From Burkholderiaceae bacterium 16 (GTDB lineage: Bacteria; Pseudomonadota; Gammaproteobacteria; Burkholderiales; Burkholderiaceae): DNA of 64,000 nucleotides. The translations under genes and the position numbers were made by a program. Every line of letters begins with the position of its first letter. Within the stretch, counting starts at the first letter, position 1. The notes beneath the pieces were generated by a model that did not search any database, was not told the origin of the DNA, and saw nothing but the letters and a program-made list of their open reading frames with translations. Of the stretch, positions 35,322 to 43,374 are shown in pieces. Where the stretch lies: contig JYOD01000017.1 of assembly GCA_000955785.1 (NCBI GenBank), positions 1 through 64,000 of the forward strand, written 5' to 3'.

Positions 35322-37022
35322 TCACACCATCATCGCCGACGGCAACCGCTTACCCACCCAATCCCGCTCTTCTTCATAAGCCCGTGCCAGCCGCAACACG
35401 GACAGATCATCCCGCGGCCTTCCAATCAACTGCATCCCCATCGGCAACCCCTGCGGCCCGAATCCCACCGGGACGCTGATCGCGGGGCATCCCGACAGCG
35501 TCCACGGGAACACCACTTCCATCCAGCGATGATAGGTATCCATTTCGCGGCCGGCGATCTGCTTCGGCCAGGGCTGGTTCACGTCGAAGGGAAACACCTG
35601 AGCGGTCGGTACGGCGATGTAGTCGAAATCCTTGAATACACCGAGCAGTGCCTGATACCACGCGGTGCGTTCCATGCTGGCGGCGTAGATATCGCTGGCG
35701 CTGAGCTTGAGCATGCCTTCGATTTCCCAGATCGCGGCGTCCTTGAGCAGCGCGCGCTTGGCCGGGTCCTGGTAGAAGGCCAGCATGCCGTTGCCGACCA
35801 GGAAATGACGGTGCACCAGCCACGTCTTCCAGAGCCGCTCGGGCGAGAACGGTGGCTTGATGGCTTCCACGCTGACGCCGAAGGCCGGGAAGGCCTTCAG
35901 CGCGTCTTCGCACAGCGGCAGGATGCCGGCTTCCATCGGCAGGTAGCCATTCCAGTCACCCAGCCATGCCACGCGCTTGCCCTTGAGGTTGGTCTTCAGC
36001 GCGTCGGCTACGTTGGCGGGAGTGAGCGTGGCCAGCACGGGGTCTTGCGCCAGCGCTTGCGGTGTGCGCGGATCGGGCCCGGCTTGCGTGGCGAGCAGCA
36101 GGGCCACGTCGGCCACGGTGCGTGCCATCGGCCCTTCGTAGCCGAGTTGCTGGATGAAGACTTCGGCGGCCGGCCCGTAGGGCACGCGGCCGGCGGAGGG
36201 CCGCATGCCGTAGACGTTGCAGAAGCCGGCCGGGTTGCGCAGCGAGCCGCCGAAGTCGCTGCCGTCAGCTACCGGCAGCATGCGTAGCGACAGCGCCGCG
36301 GCCGCGCCGCCGCTGCTGCCGCCGGCGGTGCGGCTGGCGTCGAACGGGTTGCGGGTGGCGCCATAGACCGGGTTGAATGTTTGCGAGCCCAGCCCGAATT
36401 CCGGCGTGTTGGTCTTGCCGATGAGCACCGCGCCGGCGGCGCGTGCGCGCTCTACGATGATGGCGTCCACGGTCGGTACGTTGTCGCGAAAGATCGGGGT
36501 GCCGAAGGTAGTGCGGATGCCGCGTGTGAGCGCCAGGTCCTTGGGCGCCTGCGGCATGCCGTGCATCCAGCCCGCAGGGCGTCCGGCGGCGAGCGCCTGG
36601 TCGCAAACGGCGGCTTCCTGCAGCAGCACCTCGCGCTCGCGCAGCGCCACGATGGCATTGGCGCCGGGATTGACCCGCGCGATATGGTCCAGATAGGCGG
36701 TCATCACCTCGCGGCTGGAAAGCTGGCGTGCATGGATGGCGCGCGAGAGCTGCCATGCCGGCATCATCACGATGGGGTTCGGACCGCTTGCCGCGGGGCC
36801 GGGCGAGGACGTGCCGGATGCGTTCGATGCGCCGCCGCTGCCGGCGGGAGGCGCCGCGCTGGTGCCTCCCGCGGCTACGCCAGCTGCCATGCCGGCAAGC
36901 GTCGCGCCCGCAAGACGGCCCAGCAAGTCGCGCCGCGAGCGTTGTTCGGGACTGGCCGGCGCGGCGCTGGTGCCTGCGTCTTGTGGTTTGCCGCTATTGG
37001 TGGTGTTGCCAATGGGGTTCAT
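35322..37022 (-). CDS. Tat-exported amidase (amidase-signature family)
   Basis: The 566-residue protein hydrolyses carboxamides by the Ser-cisSer-Lys mechanism. The N-terminus has a twin-arginine signal (SRRDLLGRLAGATLAGMAAGVA), then a Ser/Gly/Pro linker. The catalytic Lys lies in APKDLALTRG, the two serines in TAGGSSGGAAAAL and the following DGSDFGGSLRNPAGF; all are intact. GAGG lies 9 nt before the ATG. Amide substrate is unknown. It lies 75 bp downstream of the cytochrome gene of the amine dehydrogenase cluster on the same strand, so it may be co-transcribed and supply amines from amides; this is inference. Confidence 0.9.
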   Translation of the reverse strand: MNPIGNTTNSGKPQDAGTSAAPASPEQRSRRDLLGRLAGATLAGMAAGVAAGGTSAAPPAGSGGASNASGTSSPGPAASGPNPIVMMPAWQLSRAIHARQLSSREVMTAYLDHIARVNPGANAIVALREREVLLQEAAVCDQALAAGRPAGWMHGMPQAPKDLALTRGIRTTFGTPIFRDNVPTVDAIIVERARAAGAVLIGKTNTPEFGLGSQTFNPVYGATRNPFDASRTAGGSSGGAAAALSLRMLPVADGSDFGGSLRNPAGFCNVYGMRPSAGRVPYGPAAEVFIQQLGYEGPMARTVADVALLLATQAGPDPRTPQALAQDPVLATLTPANVADALKTNLKGKRVAWLGDWNGYLPMEAGILPLCEDALKAFPAFGVSVEAIKPPFSPERLWKTWLVHRHFLVGNGMLAFYQDPAKRALLKDAAIWEIEGMLKLSASDIYAASMERTAWYQALLGVFKDFDYIAVPTAQVFPFDVNQPWPKQIAGREMDTYHRWMEVVFPWTLSGCPAISVPVGFGPQGLPMGMQLIGRPRDDLSVLRLARAYEEERDWVGKRLPSAMMV

Positions 37023-37097
37023 CGTCTCATTCCTCGGTCTTTGTCCCGCGTCTCTGGCTTGTCCTGCCGCGATGATGCGCCTGGGTACGTGAGTCTG

Positions 37098-37616
37098 TCA
37101 CATCGGCCGCGGGCTCGCGCGGGCGGTGGTGCCCGGCGTTGCCGCAGGTGTTGCCGCAGGTGTTGCATCAGGCAGGGCACCGGCGCCGCCCAGGATGGCG
37201 GCGCGATGCGCGCTTACGTCGTCGAGCGGCTGGCGGCGATAGCGTTCCACTTCCTCGGTGCTGAACGCGGCCACATCGCGGTGTCCGGTCAGCTCGGGCA
37301 GCAGCCAGTTCATCAGGCCGGCGATCTCGCTGTCGCGCAGCGCGGAGGCCGAGGTGCCGGGCACCTGGATCAGGAAGGCGCGGCCGGCCGGCGTGGCAAG
37401 CAGCAGCGGCGCGGTCTCGCGCATGTCGGGAATGCCGGCCGCGGGTTTGCCGCGGCCGTCGGGCTGGTGGCAGCCGGAGCAGTGCAGCAGATAGTTGTCG
37501 CGCGCGTGGCGCAGCTCGGCCTGCGCGCTCGCGGCGGCCGACAGCGTGGCCAGCGCCACGAGTGCGAGGCCGCGCAGCGTGGCCGGACGCAAGGAGCGTG
37601 GTCGCGGCGATGCCAT
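37098..37616 (-). CDS. Periplasmic c-type cytochrome
   Basis: A 172-residue monohaem cytochrome c with a signal peptide (LRGLALVALATLSAAASAQA) and one haem site CSGCH in NYLLHCSGCHQPDGRG; the distal Met could be in AGIPDMRE. The C-terminal tail is Pro/Ala/Thr-rich (ATPAATPAATPG). The ATG at 37616 lies one base after the stop of the preceding cytochrome gene, so translation is coupled. Position at the end of the amine dehydrogenase operon suggests electron transfer from the TTQ enzyme. Confidence 0.88.
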   Translation of the reverse strand: MASPRPRSLRPATLRGLALVALATLSAAASAQAELRHARDNYLLHCSGCHQPDGRGKPAAGIPDMRETAPLLLATPAGRAFLIQVPGTSASALRDSEIAGLMNWLLPELTGHRDVAAFSTEEVERYRRQPLDDVSAHRAAILGGAGALPDATPAATPAATPGTTARASPRPM

Positions 37617-37617
37617 G

Positions 37618-38103
37618 TCATTGCCCCGCATCGCGCAGCTTGCGCACGGCGCCGGGGGTCTTGCGCTCGGCGCGTGCGCGGGCCAGCGCATCGGGGCTCA
37701 CCGCTTGCTCCGGCACGCAGTTGCTGGCGGCCAGCCAGGACAACACGGCGGCGAGCGCATCGTCGGGCAGGCTGGCGAAGCTGGGCATGATGCCGTTGAA
37801 CGACTGGCCCTGCGACTGGATCGGGCCGGCGAGTCCATGGGTCAGTACATTGGCCAGATAGGTTTGCCCCGCCGGCGACGCCAGCCGCTCGCGCAGCGCG
37901 CCGGCCAGCGGGGGCGCCACGCCGGCAATGCCGGATCCGTCGGCATTGTGGCAAGCGGCGCAATGGGTGCCGAACAAAGCCTTGCCCTGATCGGCCAGCG
38001 AGTCGGCAAGGGCGGTGCCCGCGGGCGCCGCGCAAGCCATGCACACGGCCAGCAGGCGAGCGGGAACGGAGCGTGGCGGCAGCCACGGCAAGGACAGCTT
38101 CAT
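37618..38103 (-). CDS. Periplasmic c-type cytochrome
   Basis: The 161-residue protein has a signal sequence (PARLLAVCMACAAPAGTALA) and one haem-binding motif CAACH in LFGTHCAACHNADGSG, with a likely Met ligand in GIMPSFASLPDDALAAV, typical of class I cytochromes c. GGAG lies 7 nt before ATG 38103, and its start overlaps the stop of the small-subunit gene (ATGA). It probably accepts electrons from the amine dehydrogenase, whose usual acceptor (amicyanin or azurin) is not in this window. Confidence 0.9.
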   Translation of the reverse strand: MKLSLPWLPPRSVPARLLAVCMACAAPAGTALADSLADQGKALFGTHCAACHNADGSGIAGVAPPLAGALRERLASPAGQTYLANVLTHGLAGPIQSQGQSFNGIMPSFASLPDDALAAVLSWLAASNCVPEQAVSPDALARARAERKTPGAVRKLRDAGQ

Positions 38104-38621
38104 TCCTGGACTCCGAGGATGATCGAGGTAGTGCAATGGAACATGGTGCTGTTGTTGCTCATGCACCAGTTGACATCGTTGTGCACGCCCAGCCGGTAGC
38201 CCGGCCGCTCGCGCTCGTTGGTATTGCATTCGCAGCGCCCGCAGGTGGTCTTGCCGCAGCAATCGTTGTAGCTGACCATGTAGTCCTTGCCGTCGGCCGG
38301 GTTGTGGCAGGTGCCTACCCACGAGACGCGGGAGGGCTCGGTGCCGGGCGGGCAGGTGGTGGAACTGCCGCCGCAGCACGAGCACAGGAAGCCGTCCACG
38401 GCGCAGTATTTCCAGTAGTCGCAGGCGGTCTCGTCCTTTGCCTGCGGGCCGGCGGCCTTGCCGCCATGCGCGCCCGCCGCATGCGCGCTGCGGTCGAAGG
38501 GCAGGACGGGCAATGCCATCGTGCCCACCATGACCTTGCCGAGCGTGGCCAGCATGCTGCGCCGGCCGGTGCGCTGCGCCGCGCGCCGCGTCTGGTGTTC
38601 GAAAAATCGGTCAAGCCACAT
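38100..38621 (-). CDS. aauA: Aromatic amine dehydrogenase small subunit (TTQ)
   Basis: This is the small (beta) subunit of a quinoprotein amine dehydrogenase, which oxidises primary amines to aldehydes and ammonia in the periplasm. The mature part is Cys-rich with the six-disulfide pattern of MauA/AauA. The two tryptophans that become tryptophan tryptophylquinone are in CDYWKYCAVDGFLCSCCGG and NDVNWCM. The C-terminal ERPGY and FHCTTSIILG are closer, as I recall them, to aromatic amine dehydrogenase than to methylamine dehydrogenase, hence aauA; mauA is the alternative. A long Tat-type leader (GRRSMLATLGKVMVGT) exports it folded. GGAG sits 9 nt before ATG 38621. Confidence 0.88.
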   Translation of the reverse strand: MWLDRFFEHQTRRAAQRTGRRSMLATLGKVMVGTMALPVLPFDRSAHAAGAHGGKAAGPQAKDETACDYWKYCAVDGFLCSCCGGSSTTCPPGTEPSRVSWVGTCHNPADGKDYMVSYNDCCGKTTCGRCECNTNERERPGYRLGVHNDVNWCMSNNSTMFHCTTSIILGVQE

Positions 38622-38680
38622 TGGTTGTTCTCCCCTGCCTTCAGTCAGGTTCACTCGGGTTCAGTCAGGTTCAGCCGCGT

Positions 38681-39268
38681 TCAGGCGCGCGTTTCCAGGA
38701 ACTGCTGCACCGAGCCCACATTCAGGTCCATCGCGGTGAACAGGCTCTCCAGCTGCTCGCGCGAATTCACCAGGCCCTTGGCGCGCAGCGTGCCTTGCTC
38801 GTCCATCAGCACGCCATACGGCAGCTTGCCGATCTGCAGGTGCATGCCTAGCTCGGGCGACAGCACATAGGGGAAGGCCTCCAGCCCGGCCTGGCGCAGG
38901 AAGGCGAGGTGCTCCGGCTGCTCGCCGTCCGAGGCGAGCAGCACGCGCAGCCAGCCGGCCTCGCTGGCCCGCATCGACTTCAGCACCGGCAGCAGCTTCT
39001 TGCACACCGGGCAGGTTGGCGAGAGAAAGAACAGCAGCGTGCTGCGCGGCTGCGCGCCGCCCACCGCAACCGGGCCGCCGCGCACGTCCCGCAGGGCAAA
39101 GGGCGGCAGCGCATCGCCCACGCGCGGGCCGGCGTCGATCACCAGCGCGCCCATCGGCGCGACCCGTTCGAACAGGATGCCGACCTGGCGGGCCAGCGCG
39201 TAGAAGCCGAACAGCAGCGCCAGCACGGCGATCCACAGCACGATATTGGCAATCACAAGGGCAGTCAT
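38681..39268 (-). CDS. mauD: MauD-type thiol-disulfide protein
   Basis: MauD helps form or protect the six disulfides of the amine dehydrogenase small subunit. The 195-residue protein has one N-terminal membrane helix (ALVIANIVLWIAVLALLFGFYAL) and a periplasmic thioredoxin-like domain with CPVC in FFLSPTCPVCKKLLP and a cis-Pro loop (KLPYGVLMD). The ATG at 39268 follows the mauE stop by 7 bp. It is called aauD in aromatic amine dehydrogenase clusters. Confidence 0.9.
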   Translation of the reverse strand: MTALVIANIVLWIAVLALLFGFYALARQVGILFERVAPMGALVIDAGPRVGDALPPFALRDVRGGPVAVGGAQPRSTLLFFLSPTCPVCKKLLPVLKSMRASEAGWLRVLLASDGEQPEHLAFLRQAGLEAFPYVLSPELGMHLQIGKLPYGVLMDEQGTLRAKGLVNSREQLESLFTAMDLNVGSVQQFLETRA

Positions 39269-39275
39269 GGCAGTC

Positions 39276-39881
39276 TCACGAGTAGGTTGAATGGGTGCGG
39301 CGAGAGGGCGCGGCGACGCGATCGGCATTGGTCAGCACTTGCGTGGCGCCGAGCCACAGCAACAGCAGCGCAAGCGCGCAGAAGCCGGCCGCCAGGTAGT
39401 CGAGCAAGGTGAACGCGCGCGGCGCCGCGTCCGCCGCCAGGCCGGCCGCCGTTGCCGCGGCCAGCCCCAGCACCGCGAGCAGTCCAAGGTTGCGCGCCAG
39501 CAGGCCCGGCGAAAGGCGCAGGCTGTCGGCGGCGCTGCCGCAGCCGCAGCGGATGTCGCGCCGGCCGCGCAGCAGGTTGATGCCCACCGCGCCGCTGGCG
39601 ATCGCCACCACCAGGGCCGCCAGCAGCGCCGCGCCCGGCTGCAGCGGCGCGGCTACCAGCGCCGCCACGCTGGCCGCCTCGGCGCCGGCATAGGCCAGCG
39701 CCACCCAGCCCGACCATGCCTGCGGCACCAGCCGGTAAGCGTTCACGGCGCCCCGGAAGCCGGCGAAGTCGCGCAGCTTGGGCCAGAGGGAATGCGCCAG
39801 CACCAGTGCGGCGGCGGCGGAGCAGGCCGCCACCACGACGGGATCGCGCAATACGTCGGAGATTTCGGCGGCGGCGCTCAT
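39276..39881 (-). CDS. mauE: MauE-type membrane protein
   Basis: MauE is an inner-membrane partner of MauD in amine dehydrogenase maturation. The 201-residue protein has about five hydrophobic helices (VVVAACSAAAALVLAHSLW, VALAYAGAEAASVAALVA, LLAALVVAIASGAVGINLL) and the conserved motif GRRDIRCGCGS, a cysteine pair typical of this family. GGAG lies 8 nt before ATG 39881, which overlaps the stop of the large-subunit gene by ATGA, so it is translated with it. Confidence 0.9.
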   Translation of the reverse strand: MSAAAEISDVLRDPVVVAACSAAAALVLAHSLWPKLRDFAGFRGAVNAYRLVPQAWSGWVALAYAGAEAASVAALVAAPLQPGAALLAALVVAIASGAVGINLLRGRRDIRCGCGSAADSLRLSPGLLARNLGLLAVLGLAAATAAGLAADAAPRAFTLLDYLAAGFCALALLLLWLGATQVLTNADRVAAPSRRTHSTYS

Positions 39882-41068
39882 TGATGCAGCTCCAGTTGCA
39901 CCGCGTTCTCCGCCACCTGGTCCAGACGGGATATCGGCTTCAGTCCCCGGGCCGGGTCCAGCGACACCACGCCGGCTTTTGCCGCGTCCAGCACGTAGAG
40001 CGTTGGCTGGGGACCTTGTGTGATCGTGAGCGCCAGCGCGTTTTGCCCCGGCGCGCGGGCAATACGCTTGCGCTGGGCCAGGTCGATGGTCCAGATCTCG
40101 GCGGCGGGCGACTTGTGCGATCCGTCCTTGGCGCGCGGATGCATGCCCAGGTACAGGCGGCCGGTGGCGGCGTGCAGCGCGAACAACTGGTAGCCGCCCG
40201 GCTTCCAGCCAGCCTTGCGGTCGGCGGCGTCGACCACAGGCCACGGTTGCGCGAACGCGGGCGTCTCGTCCGAGAGATCGGCGCTGTACACATTGCCGTT
40301 GAAGGACACGAAGGTCAGCGTGTTGCCGACGCGCTCGCTGTGCAGGAAGACCGGATCGGTATCGGGATCGAACATGCGCGCGCTGCGCTTTTGTCCGCTG
40401 GGCTGGCCACTGGCGTCATGCGTCACTGTCAGCATGGTGCCGTCGCCGCACAGGGTGCGAAAGCGCAGGCTGGAAGCCTCCGTGGCAAACACGCCCCAGC
40501 ATCCCGGGGTTTGCGCCTCCGCCACGAACTTGCCGGCCTGCAGGTCAACGATGCTGACCGTGGTGGCTGGCGTGGCGTTCTGCACGTAGAGGAAATGCCC
40601 GTCGGCGGACACGGTGGCGATGCCCCGGTAGTTCAGCGACTGCGCATGTTTGGGCGGGATCACGATCTCGCTGCGGTAGGCCAGCGTGGCGGTGTCATAG
40701 AGGCTGACCACGTCGGTGCGCTCGCCGCGCGCCAGCCGCGTGTAGAACGTGGAGATCACATACAGCGTGCGCTTGTCCGGCGACAGCACGCTCTGCCCGC
40801 CGAACGCGGTGGGCACCAGCCCGAGGTAGCGCATGCGCTTGCCATCCACCACGTGCAGGCGCCCATCCACCATGTGCTTGAACGCCACATCGGAGATATA
40901 GAGGCGGCTGTCGTCGGCGGGCTCCAGCGCCTGCACGGAAAGGATTTCGGGCGGCAATTCGGCGGCGTTGGCGGTGGGGGCAGGCATGGCGAGCGCGCTC
41001 AATATCGCCGCTGCCGCCAGTCCCGTGCCCGGCCGTCGCGTGAAGGCCCTGGTGCTTACCTCGTTCAC
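39878..41068 (-). CDS. aauB: Aromatic amine dehydrogenase large subunit
   Basis: This 396-residue periplasmic seven-bladed beta-propeller is the large (alpha) subunit of the TTQ amine dehydrogenase (MauB/AauB). It has a signal (GTGLAAAAILSALAMPAPTANA), then blades with repeated YV/SLYD-type strands (RLYISDVAFKHMVDGRLHVVDG, TLYVISTFYTRLARGERTDVV, TPGCWGVFATEASSLRF). The start is GTG 41068, with AGGAG 7 nt upstream; a longer frame lacks a ribosome site. It is the first gene of the operon aauB-mauE-mauD-aauA-two cytochromes. MauF, MauG and an electron-accepting copper protein are not seen. Confidence 0.9.
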   Translation of the reverse strand: MNEVSTRAFTRRPGTGLAAAAILSALAMPAPTANAAELPPEILSVQALEPADDSRLYISDVAFKHMVDGRLHVVDGKRMRYLGLVPTAFGGQSVLSPDKRTLYVISTFYTRLARGERTDVVSLYDTATLAYRSEIVIPPKHAQSLNYRGIATVSADGHFLYVQNATPATTVSIVDLQAGKFVAEAQTPGCWGVFATEASSLRFRTLCGDGTMLTVTHDASGQPSGQKRSARMFDPDTDPVFLHSERVGNTLTFVSFNGNVYSADLSDETPAFAQPWPVVDAADRKAGWKPGGYQLFALHAATGRLYLGMHPRAKDGSHKSPAAEIWTIDLAQRKRIARAPGQNALALTITQGPQPTLYVLDAAKAGVVSLDPARGLKPISRLDQVAENAVQLELHQ

Positions 41069-41485
41069 TTGCTGGCTCCTTGGTGCGCTTTGCAATGGGG
41101 CCAGTCTACGAACGCGCGTGGCAGGGGCGTTATCCGAAATCGGCAACCGCGGCACGGGGATATTCACCGATGCCGGCGGGCGATGGCTTGCCGCAGGACA
41201 TGCCTTCAGCGCCACAACGGGTACATGGCCGCCGGGCCGCCAACGTGGCTGCGCCCGCCGGTGCTCGCCATCCGGCCGCCGCGCGATCCTGCACCGCGGC
41301 TGTGCGCGGCCAGCTGCGCGGCGGTCTGGCGCACGGGCGCAGGGCTATCCGTTTTCGGAAACGGAGCAGAATAGGCGGAGAGCGCGAAGGAGGCGAGGCA
41401 GGGACGCCGATGCGCAGGATGGCGCACCAGCCGGGGCCGCATTCGCCCGCCGTGCTACGATCCGCGCCTATTACGGAGAATGAAG
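41069..41485. other. Intergenic region with divergent promoters
   Basis: This 417-bp gap lies between aauB (minus) and the zinc-ribbon gene (plus) and must contain both promoters. I could not identify a convincing -35/-10 pair or an operator. Frames open through it on the plus strand are the antisense or upstream extension of neighbours and are not coding by composition. Confidence 0.4.
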
Positions 41486-41662
41486 ATGTTTTTTACTTGC
41501 CAGAACCAGTCGTGCCAGACGCGTTGGGACCCCAAGGACGTGACGGTCAAGGACGAAGGCCAGGGCCCGCTGTTCCGCTGCCCGGTGTGCAATTCCCGCA
41601 ACCCGGTCGTGCCCCAGCGCAAGGCCGACGGCAGCATCGCTTACAAGCAGCGCACCAGGTAA
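41486..41662 (+). CDS. Small zinc-ribbon protein, 58 aa
   Basis: The protein MFFTCQNQSCQTRWDPKDV carries two cysteine pairs (CQNQSC near the N-terminus and CPVC in FRCPVCNSRNP), a compact zinc ribbon of the kind found in small bacterial nucleic-acid- or protein-binding proteins. The second ATG (41486) is preferred because GGAG is then 7 nt away; ATG 41480 is too close. The C-terminus is basic (KADGSIAYKQRTR). It converges on yciH. Confidence 0.75.
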   Translation: MFFTCQNQSCQTRWDPKDVTVKDEGQGPLFRCPVCNSRNPVVPQRKADGSIAYKQRTR

Positions 41663-41683
41663 GCGGATCCCGCGGCCTCTTGC

Positions 41684-42046
41684 TCAGCCACCGGCCCGCT
41701 TCACGGTCATGCCGCGCTGACGGAGTTTTTCCATCACCGTGTCGCAGTGGTCGCCCTGGATCTCGATCACGCCATCCTTGACGGTGCCGCCCGAGCCACA
41801 GGCGGCTTTCAGTTCCTTGGCCAGTTGCGCCAGCGCCAGCGCGTCCAGCGCTATGCCGCGCACCAGCGTCACCCCTTTGCCCTTGCGGCCCTTGGTCTCC
41901 CGCGAAACCCGCACGATGCCGTCGCCCTGCGCGACCGGCCGGGCCTTGCCGCAGGTGCAGGCCGCCAGCGCATTGCCGCAGCCGGGGCACATACGGCCGT
42001 GTTCGGTGGAGTAGACCAGCGAGCTGGCGGGTTTTTGCTGTGACAT
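41684..42046 (-). CDS. yciH: SUI1-domain protein YciH
   Basis: YciH is the bacterial homologue of eukaryotic translation initiation factor 1 (SUI1) and may tune initiation fidelity on the ribosome. The 120-residue protein starts MSQQKPASSLVYSTEHGRMC with an N-terminal four-cysteine knuckle (CPGCGNALAACTC), then the SUI1 domain: IVRVSRETKGRKGKGVTLVRG, LAKELKAACGSGGTVKDG and the end IEIQGDHCDTVMEKLRQRG. Length and both halves are normal. It lies 77 bp from the LysR gene on the same strand and is convergent with the zinc-ribbon gene. Confidence 0.93.
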   Translation of the reverse strand: MSQQKPASSLVYSTEHGRMCPGCGNALAACTCGKARPVAQGDGIVRVSRETKGRKGKGVTLVRGIALDALALAQLAKELKAACGSGGTVKDGVIEIQGDHCDTVMEKLRQRGMTVKRAGG

Positions 42047-42123
42047 GTCCGGGGTCCGATTGGCGGGCTGGGCAGGCAGCGTACGGCAAGCGTGCGCGCG
42101 CTGCAAGAGGCGCGCACTGCTTG

Positions 42124-43128
42124 TCACGAGCCGTTCGCCGGCTTCATCAATCCCACATTGGCCAGCCAGGCCGACGGATCCGCCGGCATCTCCGCCGCGT
42201 GCTGCAGGATGAAATCGCGGAAGGCGCGTGCCGGGGCTCGCGGCGCCAGCGCGCCATTCCACACCATGACCACCGGTTCCACCTGGCTTGCCAGCTTGAA
42301 CGGCAGTACCCTGGCCAGATTCGCCGCCGCCAGTTGGGCGGCGATGCGCTCGGGGTACACGGCCAGGAAGTGCGCGGCCTGGAGCAGGTTGACCGTCATG
42401 GTCACGTCGCTGGTCCGGATGCCGCGCTCCGGTGGCGGCATGTCCAGCGCGCGGAATGCGGTGTGCAGGTGGTGCAGCATGCGCGCGCCATGCGCCGGAA
42501 TGCACCACTGCTGGTCGGCCAGGTCCTGCGCGGTGATGCGCGCGCGCCCTAGCAGCGGATGCGTCGTGCTGGCGACGATGACCAGTTTCTGTCCGGGAAT
42601 GATGGGCGCATGGCGCAAGTCCTTGCGCTCGAGGCGTGGGTCTTCGTAGGCAAACAACAGATCGAGTTCGCCTTCTTCGACCTGGCTGATCAGGTCCATG
42701 ATGCCGCCATCGATCACGCTGATATCCACCCCTGGATTGCCCGCATGAAAGGCGCAGAGCAACTGCGCCAGTGCAGGCTGGACCGATGTGGTCCGGTAGG
42801 CCAGGCTCATCTGGCCTCGCGTGCCCTCGCGCACGGCTTGCAGGGACTCGGCGAGGCGGCTCAGTTGCGCCGTCACCAATGCCGCGCCGTCGATCATCTC
42901 CCGGCCGATGTCGGTGGCGCGCATGCCGCGGCGCCCGCGTTCGAACAAGGGCATGCCCACGATGGCCTCCACTTCTCCCAATGTCTTCGACACCGCCGCC
43001 GGGCTGATATGGAACCGTGCCGCGACTTCGGCCGCACTCTGCAGCTCGTCCAGCGCAAGGATGACGCGCAGGTGCCGGAACTTGAGGCGGGCGAGCAGGG
43101 CGTGAACGGGATGGACGGCGGGCGGCAT
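42124..43128 (-). CDS. LysR-family transcriptional regulator
   Basis: A 334-residue LysR regulator: N-terminal winged helix (LKFRHLRVILALDELQSAAEVAARFHISPAAVSKTLGEVE, then GMPLFERGRRGMRAT) and a two-lobed effector-binding domain. The FHISPAAVSKTLGEVE stretch is the recognition helix. It is divergent from the Bug receptor at 43375 with a 246-bp intergenic region containing repeats, so it likely regulates that transport gene and perhaps the whole cluster. Effector unknown. Confidence 0.92.
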   Translation of the reverse strand: MPPAVHPVHALLARLKFRHLRVILALDELQSAAEVAARFHISPAAVSKTLGEVEAIVGMPLFERGRRGMRATDIGREMIDGAALVTAQLSRLAESLQAVREGTRGQMSLAYRTTSVQPALAQLLCAFHAGNPGVDISVIDGGIMDLISQVEEGELDLLFAYEDPRLERKDLRHAPIIPGQKLVIVASTTHPLLGRARITAQDLADQQWCIPAHGARMLHHLHTAFRALDMPPPERGIRTSDVTMTVNLLQAAHFLAVYPERIAAQLAAANLARVLPFKLASQVEPVVMVWNGALAPRAPARAFRDFILQHAAEMPADPSAWLANVGLMKPANGS

Positions 43129-43183
43129 GGGGGATTCCGAGGGAGATCTGCGGCGATAAAAAAGCAGGAAGACCTCGCCGCGG

Positions 43184-43242
43184 CATTAACCAGATCATTA
43201 ACCAAATGCTCAACAACTATCAATTTTAATTCGCTTTTGGTT
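43184..43242. promoter_or_regulatory. Repeated operator-like elements between LysR and Bug genes
   Basis: CATTAACCA occurs at 43184-43192 and 43196-43204 (12-bp spacing), and AACCAAA (43200-43206) pairs with TTTGGTT (43236-43242) as an inverted repeat with a 29-bp spacer. The location between divergent genes suits LysR binding. TATAGT at 43258-43263 may be a -10 box for the plus-strand gene. Confidence 0.5.
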
Positions 43243-43374
43243 GATTGTGGGTTCCTCTATAGTGAGCCATCGGAGTGCCGTCATGAGCACGCTTCTTCCC
43301 CGGCAGGCCTGCGCCGTGCCGCCGTCCCCCGCGGCAACGGGAAGCGCAAAGATCCAAGGTCAGGAGACAAGCAA

